The position numbers and the translations under genes are program-made. A stretch of 64,000 bases of DNA from Cycas panzhihuaensis (lineage: Eukaryota; Cycadophyta): assembly GCA_023213395.1 (NCBI GenBank), contig CM041465.1, positions 152,093,741 through 152,157,740 on the forward strand, given 5' to 3'. How positions within the stretch are numbered: the stretch's first letter is position 1; each line of letters begins with the position of its first letter. The notes under the pieces are model-generated. The model was not told the DNA's origin. It saw only the letters and a list, made by a program, of their open reading frames with translations, and ran no database searches. Positions 23,629 through 34,195 of this stretch are shown piece by piece.

Positions 23629-24852
23629 GTGGACTACTTCGAAGACAATGAGGCTTTGCTGGAGCACTTAACAGGTTCCATGCCTAGTTTGCCTCCTGGT
23701 CACCACAAGCTTAGCCACCAGAAGGTCTTAGCGATTGGGTCCACATTAGCCAACCCAATCCCTTCTTCTGTTTCCTCTCTTCTGATCGATCTTGCCCCCG
23801 TCCATTTCGAGGAGGGGAATGCCATGTGCATGGGGGCAACTCAGGACATAGTCCTTGCCCCAGATAAAGTCATCAAGGTAGGAGCAGAATGTACTCCTAA
23901 CGAAGTAAGGGAATACTCCCTCCTGTTTCGAGAATTTCGTGATGTATTTGCATGGGACTACTTGGATATGAAGGGCATTGACCCCTCCATCGTCACGCAT
24001 AACCTTACGACCATATTCATTGGGGCTATATCGCCACCATCTTCTGCACAACATAAATATATCTTAACTGCTACTGAATACTTTACTAAATGGGCAGAGG
24101 CAATCCCCCTGTCCACTACCCCTGGCAAGACGATAGCCACCTTCGTCTACTAGCATATTATCTGTCGTTTTGGGATTCCAGATATCTTAATTACGGATAA
24201 TGGAACTTCCTTCTATAATAAGGAAATGGACGAATTGTGCAAGAAATTCAAGATCTCACATAAGACGTCATCCCCTTATTACCCCCAAGCAAACGGGTAA
24301 GTTGAATCTTTTAACAAAATACTCGTCAGCATTTTAAAGAAAATCGTTGCCCAATCTAAAAGGGATTGGCACATCCAAGTCCCTTCTGCCCTATGGGCTT
24401 ATCGCACTTCCATCTGCATGGCTACCAGAATGACCCCATTCTCGTTAATCTATGGAACTGAGGTGATACTCCCACTGGAAGTGGAGATCCCCTCTCTTTG
24501 GGTTTCCCTTCGGGGCCTCATTGACAAGGAGTCTATTTGCCAGGCTCGCCTCCTAAACCTCGAAGTCCTGGATGAGAGGCGCTTAATGGCTTATCAAGCG
24601 AACCTTGCTTCGAAAGCCTGCTTGCAAAGGACACACGACAAATGTCTTCGTGCTTATCCTTTATGCCCTAGGGACCACGTCCTTAAATTGGAGTACCTTT
24701 ACGATCGCTTGGCCAAATTCGGGCCCAAATGGGTAGGCCCCTTTGTCGTTCATGAAAGCCTCGATAATGGTGCATACAGGATCGCCACCTTAGAAGGCTT
24801 AGAATTTGAGAAAGCGGTCAACAGAAAATTCCTTAAGAAGTTTTACACGTGA
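23629..24852 (+). pseudogene. Element B: RT start fused to integrase by internal deletion
   Basis: An open frame covers the N-terminal RT region (EEGNAMCMGATQDIVLAPDK, DVFAWDYLDMKGIDPS, HNLTTI) and then goes straight into integrase (IGAISPPSSAQHKYIL, TATEYFTKWAEAIPL) in the same frame, to a stop at 24151. Integrase continues past single stops: ITDNGTSFYNKEMDELCKKF, SSPYYPQANG, then an open C-terminal part 24418-24849 ending AVNRKFLKKFYT. Compared with C, about 1.8 kb is gone, carrying the RT catalytic core, RNase H and integrase zinc finger. B therefore could not move by itself. Confidence 0.9.
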
Positions 24853-25499
24853 TCTTTCCGCTCTTTTTCTCCGCCATGCTCTGAAACAAGCCTAAACTAC
24901 CATTTTAAGTTGTTCCCATTCCTCCCAACCACGGGTAGGATGGCAATTTAAGATGGATTTTTACTTCTTCTTCTAGTTCCTCCCGAGGAACCCGCATTGC
25001 CGTGTGCTCTGGGGAACCTTTGTCCTCCTATTTGGGCATCCCCCGACTAGGACGATGCTGTGGAGTATCGTCACTCCCTTCTCCTGCCTGTTGTTTCCTT
25101 CGCATATTCCACTGTGCTCCCCCATGGACGTGCATGTTGCTCTATTTCTAACCTCACACCTCTCGATCACCTCTGCTTACGGTGGATGTGTGTGCTCCTG
25201 TTAGACATATAGCCATACATGGAAGGAAATACATGCATATTATAACAAAATACTTACAACAAAACATATTTACATATTTACACTTACAATATACAAAGTA
25301 AATCATACATGTTATCTCTATCATACATGATACACACCATTTCATGTCAAAATGGGGTTCCAATTACCCCGTCTATGTACACATATCAAAAATGTTATGG
25401 TACATCATGCATGTGGGAAGCCAGGATTCTTGTAGGGGGGGTACAATCATGTGAGCCTATATATGACCCCCTATAGGCCCGTGCTTTCCTGTCAAAACT
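24853..25499. other. Element B: spacer between integrase and antisense gene 3' end
   Basis: No coding is recognised. Element-specific sequence shared with A and C occurs just after the integrase (taaactaccatttta). Two convergent genes end around this region. Confidence 0.5.
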
Positions 25500-27468
25500 A
25501 TATATACATCACATCTACTATTGTCCCAATCCTGGGGTGCCATCCCCTCGTCTGTGTGATCCCTCTCATGGGGACCACGTCCCTCCGAGGCTCCTTCTGA
25601 GCCTCTGCGAGCTGCCTACCTTGCTCCCCTCGTCCCGAGGCCGTCTCAGGGTCATAGCTGCTGTGTGTGTGTGGGTCTGGCTCCTGCTCGACCTCGAGAC
25701 CATCTGCGCTACTAGCTAGTCGTATCGAACCTGGATACGATCCCTCTCTCCCTGGAGTCCCTCCTCCATACTCCAAAACTTCTCCTCTGTCATCTTGAGG
25801 TGCTCCTCTAGTACTGCTATGTAGATGCTACTCCCCGCATCTCCTCCTAGTCCACCCTGAGCCTCTAAGACCTGGACTCGTCTGCGTAGCTCGTCTCGCT
25901 CGCCCCTGGCCGCGTCGAGCTCTCACTGCAGCTGCCCCTGGAATGCCATGTGTTCCTGGGTCTCTGCAGCCCAGGTGTCTCTCACCCTCATCAGTAAGGC
26001 GAATGCCTGCATGTGGGTTCCTGCCGACCTGGGCGCATCCTCCGCCTAGATAGGCGGTTGCCCCTCTGCGTAGACTTGAGGGAACATCTCCCTCACTATG
26101 GCCTCCACTAGTGTCCGGACCTCTACTACACCTGTCAATGCAACATGCCGTATGTTAGTGTATATCCTCATTGCATACCATAATAAAATAAAATCAAGGA
26201 TCTGTCTAGATGTCAAACGACTAAGGAAACAATTAGGTCTCACCTACCATGGCTGCCAGCTCCTTTGCTCAGGCGACATCCTCGTCTCCTGGCCCTCTGC
26301 TAGCTGCAGGTACCTCGTCCTCAGGTATATCCTCTGCCTCTACCTTACCCCTAGCAGGGACTGGCTCGACCCTCGCCTCTCTGGATCTCCTCACGATCCA
26401 TAGTTTGCGGCCCCTAGTCTCTGGCACCCTGCTCGCCTCGGCAGCTCCTGATGGGCCTACCCCTCCTCTGGCAGTCCCGGATGGTCCTGCTGCTCCTCCT
26501 GTCGACTATGATGGACCTGCCTCTCCTGCAAGTTGTGATGGGCTAGCCCTATCCCCTCCACCATCACTGTCGTCACTACTATTACCGTCGCTGTCATCGT
26601 CATCATCGTCGTCGATGGGCACTCTGGCTCTACCCGCTCCATCGTCACTCTCCTCCCTCACTGCTCTGTAGGGCTCTTCTATATAGTCTATCAGAGTGAG
26701 GAGGTCAAGTGATGTCACATCGACTGACCGACGGATATGTGCTTGATCCTCTGTCCCTCGGAGCTACGTCTACCATCTGTGGACCATCGGGGCCCACTCT
26801 GCTATGGGGAATGGCCCCCCTACTGGTGCCACTACCGCAAAATAGTCAAAAAACCAGCACTATAATAGCATGTTGTAAGAGAACCCTCCTATGTCGAATC
26901 TCTGAATGGTGTCTAGCTGGGCGACGAGGTTTGCCGCAACTATGGTCGCCCAATCCATCCTCTCGCCGGCCTCACATCGGCGCACTGCATCCACCCAACC
27001 TCTGGGGATCTCCCTATAGTTCTGTTTCCAGGAAATCTGGAATAGAATGTATAGTAATATCAACTTCCTCACCCGAGGAATCTTAGACATGAGCATAGTC
27101 TGGAGGGGAGCTCCCCTCTGCTCCCATTTATCGGTCCTTGTGAGGAACTGGGCTGCCTCCCTGTGTGCTGCCTCGGTGCTAGGCAGCGCTCCCAGCCCCA
27201 CTGGCCTCCCTGTCACTGGTAGCCCCAGAATCTGCCTGATATCTCCTGGGGTGATAGTGACGTTGCCTATCTGAGGCAAGTGAAATACGTGCCTCCTCCT
27301 ATCCCAGTGCGATACGATATCAACCAGAAGCCTCTGGTCTGACGTGAACTGGGGGGTCTTGAGAGCCTTGTATAGGCCACACCTCTTCAGAGTCGCCTTA
27401 TCCTCTTGGGATGCCATCTCCAAGTAACTCAGTATTGGCATGCCGACGTTCTCGTGGTTATCCACTGT
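25500..27468 (-). pseudogene. Element B: antisense gene, plant-mobile-domain-like
   Basis: Runs against element B. Exon 1 (27468-26244) is open for 201 codons: LVDIVSHWDRRRHVFHLP, then GNVTITPGDIRQILGLPVTG, which fits the conserved core of the plant mobile domain; later RKLILLYILFQISWKQNY, RGWVDAVRR, MDWATIVAANLVAQLDTI and FDIGGFSYNMLL. After one stop come CWFFDYF, TSLDLLTLIDYIEE and a long Asp/Ser cluster near 26590. Exon 2 starts at 26131 (VVEVRTLVEAIVREMFP, VYAEGQPPI), then a heptad-like coiled coil (ELDAARGERDELRRRVQVL). No ATG is left at the start; C has one. Most lesions are single in-frame stops. Function is not known; a role in countering or guiding host silencing is inference only. 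Confidence 0.65.
26132..26243 (-). other. Element B: intron of antisense gene
   Basis: On the minus strand the donor is gtgagacctaattg and the acceptor cattgacag; length 112 bases, phase 1. The same position and phase are seen in A (133 bases) and C (126 bases), while intron sequences differ widely and the exon after it stays alignable. Confidence 0.75.
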
Positions 27469-27615
27469 GATAACTGCCTACAATCATCAAAAATTAGTCA
27501 AGGTCAGCATCCTAGTAGTCATCTAGGCTCCTAGCTCTCTTTCTGATTTTTCCTTTCTGTTTTTAGGGGCTATTTGGCCCGTTTTTAGTTTTTTCTAGTT
27601 TTCTGCTTGCGTACT

Positions 27616-27649
27616 GCTCCAAATTTAGCGGTACTGCTAAATTTGGAGC
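27616..27649. repeat. Element B: 34-bp palindrome upstream of antisense gene
   Basis: Arms gctccaaatttagcggt and actgctaaatttggagc are reverse complements with one mismatch, which is G-U pairable. The centre is ggtact. It lies about 150 bases before the antisense gene start. Confidence 0.92.
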
Positions 27650-27680
27650 GGGTCCCGTGGTGATCACTTGGAGCAATCAC

Positions 27681-27714
27681 GTGGCTAAGATCGTGGTGCC
27701 GCGATCTTGGCCAC
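27681..27714. repeat. Element B: second 34-bp palindrome
   Basis: Arms gtggctaagatcgtggt and gccgcgatcttggccac pair with three mismatches, all of G-U type. The centre ggtgcc resembles the ggtacc centre of the neighbouring palindrome. A matching half (aagatcacggtgccgtg) is present in C at 41313. Confidence 0.88.
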
Positions 27715-28151
27715 AGTATGAATGGTGACCCCCCTAAAAAGGAGGGGTTTTGGCCCAGAAAATCCCAATTTTTTTTTGTGGTGGACCCCCGTGGGGCCTA
27801 CCGGGACCAGGGCTCCCTAATGCCCAAGTCCCTGCCTCTTTCTGGGTCCAATTTAGACTCCGAGAGGCATCCAATTGCCCATAAGGGGAATAAAAAATAC
27901 ATTAAATTAACTAAAAAGCATCAAATTTTGAACTTTGAAATGATAGGGGTTTCGTGAGATCCACTCACTGGATCTGGACTGACCGTCACCATCTCATCTC
28001 TCTGGTTGTAATGACTCTCACTGCACTCAGATCCAATGGTCAGATCATCTCCTGCATGCCTCCAAAGTCAGGTAGCACTCCGTGTAGTAAGGAAAAGGCT
28101 ATGGTTTCGTACGAGAGCCGATGAAAATGAATCTGATTTTCAGTTGTTTTC

Positions 28152-28160
28152 CTTATATAG
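28152..28160 (+). promoter_or_regulatory. Element B: TATA-like box before ORF2
   Basis: The block ttttccttatatagg followed by a G-rich run is repeated on the minus strand in C (ttttccttatataggcagg, ending near 40855). Its conservation between two diverged copies suggests ORF2 has its own promoter. In B an ATG lies only 13 bases downstream, so translation would more likely start at a later ATG. Confidence 0.5.
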
Positions 28161-28172
28161 GTGGGGGCCTCG

Positions 28173-29102
28173 ATGGGCACTTCTTTTATTTCTAGCTCTG
28201 CGACAGTCATTGGGACCGTCTCATTCCCCTGGTAGCCTTTGCCTTCTGGCCCTGCCGCCCATTATGCTCTATTGATGCCCTTTTTGCCCTCCCTTGTAAG
28301 GGCATTTATGGTGCCTTATTATCGCACTTTTGCCAGGGTCCTTCTGCATCATTTTACGTGCTACTCCTGTGCATGCCCAAGTTTATACTTGTTTGGCTTA
28401 TTTCACCACCGTGGACTCATTTTTGCAGCCCTTTCTCGCTCCGGGTGTCCCCGAAGGAAATGCTCCCCCGTCCGGGGGTACGTTTTGCTTCCCAAAGCAA
28501 CCTTTGGCACTCCAGGGCATCCTTTCTCTGCCCACTCATTAGTGGCCGATTGCTTGCTTGCCTCGTGTAACCTCATTGCTAGGTCCTCCTACCCTTCTTG
28601 GCCACCTTCTTGCTCACCATTCGAGTCTTTCTTTTACTTTCATTGCTATTTATTTGCTACCAGAGTTTAGTATTCAGGTATGTCCCTTCTCTTTTTTGCC
28701 GATGGTGGAAGTCGCAGTAACCCCGAACCTTCTGCCGCTGCGTGGATTCTTCGCAGCCCCTTTGGACATGATTTCTTGCATTCTGGGGTCTTTCTTCCTG
28801 AGGCTACCAATAACAAAGCCAAATACATGGCCGTTATTGAAGCCCTGACTGATGCTCTCTGTTTCCATCGCGGGTTTGTCGTGTTATTTTGCGATTCTCA
28901 GGTCATAGTGTCCCATCTCACCCAAGTCTACCAGGTGCGATGCCCTCACCTGAGAACCCTTGTGTCTGCTGCCAGATCTCTTCTAACTTATTTCTTGTCA
29001 GTGGATATTTAGCATATCCCTAGGCACCTCAATGCTGAGGCCGACAGCCTCGTCTACCTCATCCTTGAGTGTCGGCTCCCTCTTCTAGACGACTGCCCCT
29101 GA
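28173..29102 (+). pseudogene. Element B: ORF2 ending in second RNase H
   Basis: One reading frame of about 309 codons with only three internal stops (near 28221, 28668 and 29011) and no frameshift. The N-terminal half is Ser/Pro/hydrophobic without a recognised fold (TVSFPW, PFLPSLVRAFMVP) and aligns with C. The RNase H half has FADGGSRSNPEPSAAAW (Asp), ATNNKAKYMAVIEALTDAL (Glu), LFCDSQVIVSHL (Asp) and, after the last stop, HIPRHLNAEADSL (Asp). This type matches the additional RNase H known in Tat-lineage elements, distinct from the RNase H joined to RT. It would remove RNA from hybrids during reverse transcription. Confidence 0.8.
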
Positions 29103-29362
29103 GGCTTGCTTGGCCAGCCCGTACTCAAGTCTCTGGTTGTTGTTAGTTAGATGTATTTGCTCTATTTGTTGGATGCCCTCCTACTCCACGTTGCACTTTG
29201 GCAATAGGGGCATCCCCTTTTACTTGCTTATTTCAGTTACAGGTCGATGCTTAGACGATACATAGGCAGCCCCTACGTTGTCCTCGTCTCCATCTCCCTT
29301 GTCCACGCATTCCTCCATGACACTTGCCTTTGCCCTTGGTCCACGTGCTGCTCTTTATTGCT

Positions 29363-29385
29363 TATATATATATATATATATATAT
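29363..29385. repeat. Short (TA)n run near 3' end of element B
   Basis: A 23-base TA run, about 85 bases before the polypurine tract. The flanks match those of the roughly 1-kb TA tract in element C, so both are the same repeat at very different lengths. Copy A lacks it. Confidence 0.9.
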
Positions 29386-29458
29386 GCATGTGCTACTCAT
29401 ATCTTTGATTGTCAGCATTCACCATCACGTTACGCTTCTGAGCAGTGAGGCTCTACTG

Positions 29459-29470
29459 CCAAGGGGGCAG
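29459..29470 (+). other. Element B: polypurine tract
   Basis: ccaagggggcag stands directly before the 3' LTR start; it would prime plus-strand DNA synthesis. Confidence 0.8.
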
Positions 29471-32020
29471 TGTTTCCCAGCTACTGGGAATGGACTCGAG
29501 ATGCGTCAACGTAGGTACGTTCAGCTATACATTCTTACTTTTTCTTGCCCATGCTTGATTGAGGTTATTTAGAGTAGGTTGTTTGACATATGACTGCCTG
29601 CACATATTGCTTCTCTACTTGCTCATAATGCATGTGCTTACGGCACACCATCAGCCTATGACTCACGGTGAGGGTATTCCTCAGCGAATGCTACACCCCG
29701 TATGGTGCACAACCACCCACGTTGTCTCCACGGTCTCCCAGGATATTTCCGTCAGTCCTATTTGCTCTGGTTACAACGTGTTGCTTATGTTGCAGTCCTT
29801 CTTAAGCCTGATTTAATCCTTAGTTAGGACTCTTTGCATTGTTTTGGGTACCTGCCCATTACCTGGGCATTCCCCCAGCTGCTCCAACTTATGTTTAGCC
29901 TTGGTTTTTACCCCAAAACCTGATGTTTCTACTCCTTTTTCTCTTTTTTTATTTCTAGTTCGACATCGTCAGAACTTAGCTAGATCAAGAAGATTTGTTG
30001 ATCGCAGAGTTTACCGCGGTACGACTGTTTGAAGTTTAAAAAAAGAGAACCATGTGACAGTTTCCATTTTTTTGCAGAACTCCCACGTGGCGTTGATTGA
30101 TTCGAGTCGCCCTAACATCCCCAACATTCACCTGCTGTGAACAGGGGGATAAAGGGGATTTTGTTCCCCATTTTTCAGATCTTCTTGGAAGAATTTCTAA
30201 CTTTTCAACAAGAAAACACATAGAAAAAGATAATCTACATACACAGCAACTGGACAAAAGAGAAAATGATTGCTACCAACTAGACTTGCAGGGCCATTAC
30301 TGCCCCTTACAACTCTCCACAACAAGCCCCATCTTTCTTTGCAGGTGCTCAAGGATCTAAGTGACATTTTCACCCAAAAGCTTCCCAAAGAGCCAACTTC
30401 CAAGGCTCCAAGCTTGCAAGGAGTTTCCTTCATTCTCACTCTTGCAAGAACCACTTATGATCAGTCCTCATACGTTGGTTATTGCTGCTATTTCTTAGTA
30501 GCAAAGTTCATGCTTGATCTTCTTCCTACAAGGTACTTCTTGTTTCTACTTGCAATTCACTCTGTTCCTATTTCTTTTGTTTATTAATGAATGGGATCCT
30601 AGTTAGCTAGTTTTTCCTCATAGTGTTGCACTAGATTAGTAATACCCTCTCGTTGTTTCTTTGAAGCCTCTCAACTTTTCTTAAACTATCTCTTTCACCC
30701 CTTCCTTAGTTAGTTGGTGCAAAGGAGTAACATATGAGGATTTAAGGGAGGTAGGTGGGGTTCTGTCTCCCATTGTTGTCCTTCTCCCTAAGGGTTCCGT
30801 CCCTTGTCCTCTTTCCCTTTGCCATCAGTGCTTTCTTAGGGAACCGGCTAAGGGAGTTTAGGGAATTTAGTTAGGGTGTTCAGATTAGCATAGGCAACCT
30901 GTCACTACGTCATTGCCAGAAGTCTCACCTATTGGTGTTGGGCCCTATGTAAGCCCCAATTTTTTTCTGTTATTCTTTTCCTTGTTACGGTTTGTTACTT
31001 CACTACCTTGTTGCCAACTAGTTTTTTTTCCCTCAGTTCCATGGAGGTCTCTTGTGGTTGAGTTAGCCATCCCGAGGCTATACTCCTTTCCCTTTCAAGT
31101 GTCTTCATGGTGCATGGTGGTGAGAGTGTTTCTTATATATTGCTATTTCATTTGGTTATATTTTGATGCTTAGCATAGATCTTAGTTCCATTTGATTTCA
31201 GTATATATATATTTTGGTATATCTCGTGGCCTCTCTTCTGAGAGGAAGGTGTTCTTCTCACCCATTTACAGGACCGCGCATTGGTGGAGTGATACGTGGA
31301 ATGAGCCTGTTGCAGGTTAGTTCCCCACGTAGTGCATTTCTTTCTTTGGTTTCAAGCTTTTCGTTTCTTTCCATTTTATTTGCTTTTGCATGCTTAAGGG
31401 GATGTAAGTAAACCCCTCTTCTATCACGTCCGACAACTACCACTGATCGGCAGCGCATGCACGATGAACAGAGAAGAAAGGAGTAGGACTTAGAGAGACG
31501 AGTTGCACTCCATTCAGGTGTTGGATCTAGGTATTCCCCTCGTTTTCCGCGTATCCCTTTTTACATTGTTACCTTTCATGCATTTGCTTGAGTAGTTAGA
31601 AAATTATAAAAGAATATAAATGAAAAAGGGAAAAGTGCATTCATTTTTACATTATTTTTTGCTTTAGCTAGCGTAGCATAGTGTAGTTAGCTTGCTCGTG
31701 CCGCATTTGAGTTGCCCTCATTGCGCCCTTTCCTGCATTTGCGTGTACATTAGTTAGTTGCCCTTCCATTCGTTGCCTTCTCATTGCCTCGAGAAGATGC
31801 AATGCGCAAGGCATTCTCTCTCCTTCCTAGCCATCCGAAGGGTAGGAAGGCCTTGCTTTGCACAGCTACCTGGAAGCAACCAGGCACCTTGCGATCCGAA
31901 TCAAGGCCCGGTGCATGGACGCCCTGCGAGGTGAGGTCCTCGCTGCCTAGCTTAGTTAGCATAGCATACTCTTATATCCTTTTGCTAAACGTAGGGGCAC
32001 CGCCTCAGATTGCCGCTTCA
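29471..32020 (+). repeat. Element B: 3' LTR
   Basis: 2550 bases from tgtttcccag to ccgcttca, keeping the TG start that the 5' copy has lost. It aligns throughout with 17214-19792. The bases after it (attct) lead straight back into the integrase frame of element H. Confidence 0.92.
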
Positions 32021-34185
32021 ATTCTCAAAGAAATGGTGTGGCTGAAAGGAAAATAAGGACGGTTATGGAAATGGCAAGAAGTATGTTAAAAGGTAAAAAA
32101 TTAAATGATTCTTGTCGGGGTGAAGCAATAAATACTGACGTATATTTACTAAATAAAATTCCAACCAAGGCATTGAAGGATATGACTCCAAAAGAAGCAT
32201 GGATATGTAAGAGGCCTGATGTAAGCAATTTAAGAGTATTTGGTTATGTAGCTTATGCTCATATTCCTGATCAGAAAAGAACAAAATTGGAAAGCAAAAG
32301 TGTTAAGTGTATCTTTATAGGTTATTCAAGTGAGCAAAAGGCCTATAGACTTTATGATCCAATTACAAAGGTCTTCTTTGTAAGCAGAGATGTTATTTTT
32401 GATGAACATAGTGAATATAAGGGTGAAGATGACAAAGGGAAAGAAATTTTGATTGAGGTTGGTACCTCAGAAAGGAAGACATATACAATCTCGATTAAAG
32501 ATTCAAGCTCAAACCAACAACAGGGACATGATCCAAAATGGCTTACAAGAAGTCATAATCCTAAAAATATTTTAGATTGTGACTTTAACAAAAGATTCAC
32601 GAGGTCACAAGCTAAAGTAAACTATGCTCTAATATCTCAAGTGATGCAGAAAGATGAACCTCAAACTTTTGAGGAAGCTACAAAAGGTAATGAGTGGACT
32701 TAAGCAATGGAAGCAGAAATCGATGCCATAAATCAAAACAAAACATGGGATGTGGTTGAATTACCACCAGGTAAAAATGTTATTGGAACTAAATGGACAT
32801 ATAAGACTAAATACAAAGTGGATGGCACCATTGACAAGTATAAGGCAAAACTGGTTGCAAAGGACTATGCTCAACAAGAAGGTATAGACTATGAAGAAAC
32901 CTTTGCTCCAATTACTAAGATGACTACCATTAGGTATATCTTATCTCTTGTTGCTCATCTTGGTTGGAAAATCTATCAAATGGATGTAAAGTCAGCCTTT
33001 CTCAATGGTTTTATTGATGAAGAAATTTATGTCTCTCAACCTTAAGGTTTTAAAGTTAAGGGACATGAACACTTGGTGTGTAGACTCAAAAAGGCTTTAT
33101 ATGGACTAAAATAAGCATCAAGAGCTTGGTATGCAAGGATTAGCAAATATCTTCAAGATAAAGGCTTCCAAAGAAGTAATTCAGATTCAAATCTTTACAT
33201 AAAGACCTCCAAGGACTCTATTTTGATTGTTGTAGTATATGTTGATGATTTAATCTACACGGGTAACAATGATGAGTTACTTCAAGAATTCAAAGGAGAT
33301 ATGAATTCTAAATTTGAAATGACAGACTTGGGACAATTATATTATTTCCTTAGAATTGAAGTATGGTAGGATAATAGTGGAATATATATGTCTCAAAGTA
33401 AATATACTATGGATATCTTAAGGAAATTCAACATGAGCGATTGTAATTCCTGTGCCACTCCCATTGAAGTTGGATTAAAACTAAGTAAGCATGAAGGATC
33501 CATCTCAGTTGACCCTACTCTATATCGCCAGCTAATTGGAAACCTCATGTATCTTACTAATACCAGACCAGACATAACATATGCTATCAACCTAACCTCA
33601 AGGTTCATGGGAAATCCTAAGCAGGAACACTGGAATGCTACCAAAAGAATACTCAAATACATTAAGGGAACAATTGATCATGGTCTCTTTTATAATTCTT
33701 CAAACAGATGCAGCTTGATTAGCTATTCTGATGCAGATTGGGCCAATGATATGGAAGATAGGAAATCTATCATAGGTTACATTTTCAACATTGGTTCAGT
33801 AGCAATATCTTGGAACACAAAGAAACAACCCACTGTATCATTATCCACAGCAGAAGCAGAATACAAGGTAGCTGAAGCGGCAAGTCGAGAAGCTGTTTAG
33901 ATTAGAAGACTACTTGAAGATCTACATCAAAGATAAAGTGATCCTATGGTAATCCATTGCGACAATCAAAGCACGATTCAAATGTCAAAGAATCTAGTCT
34001 TACATGTAAGAACAAAGCATATTAACATTAAACATCACTACATTCGAGAGCTAGTTCAAGAAGGACAGATTGAACTTGTACATTGTAGAACAGAAGACCA
34101 AATTGCTAATATATTTACAAAAGCTCTACTAAAGATTAAGCATTACAAGCTTAAGGAAGGTTTGGGAATTTGTCAAAATGTGCAT
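32021..34185 (+). pseudogene. Element H: copia integrase end, RT and RNase H
   Basis: Integrase resumes with NGVAERKIRTVMEMARSM (catalytic Glu), followed by KTPKEAW-like MTPKEAWICKRP, NLRVFGYVAYAHIP and a basic tail. RT starts near 32740: NKTWDVVELPPGKNVIGTKW, YKARLVAK-like YKAKLVAKDYAQQEGIDYEE, QMDVKSAFLNG and the catalytic VVYVDDLIYTGN near 33235. RNase H shows YSDADWANDMEDRKS, TVSLSTAEAEY, HCDNQSTI and KHINIKHHYIRE. Only a few single-base stops interrupt about 2.1 kb. This is the best preserved pol in the window. Confidence 0.93.
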
Positions 34186-34195
34186 TATGGGGGAG
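34186..34195 (+). other. Element H: polypurine tract
   Basis: tatgggggag lies directly before the 3' LTR. Confidence 0.8.

Larger units (their letters stand above)
27469..28172. promoter_or_regulatory. Element B: region between divergent antisense gene and ORF2
   Basis: About 700 bases with no convincing coding. It holds two strong palindromes (own entries), a weaker one between them (gtggtgat / atcacgtgg near 27656-27684), and a TATA-like box at the ORF2 side. C has an alignable region in the same place. Confidence 0.45.

Noticed and set aside
26249-26671. Open plus-strand frame of 140 codons, Ser/Pro/Leu-rich
   Set aside because: It is the complement of the acidic linker of the antisense gene; only the minus-strand reading is shared with A and C.
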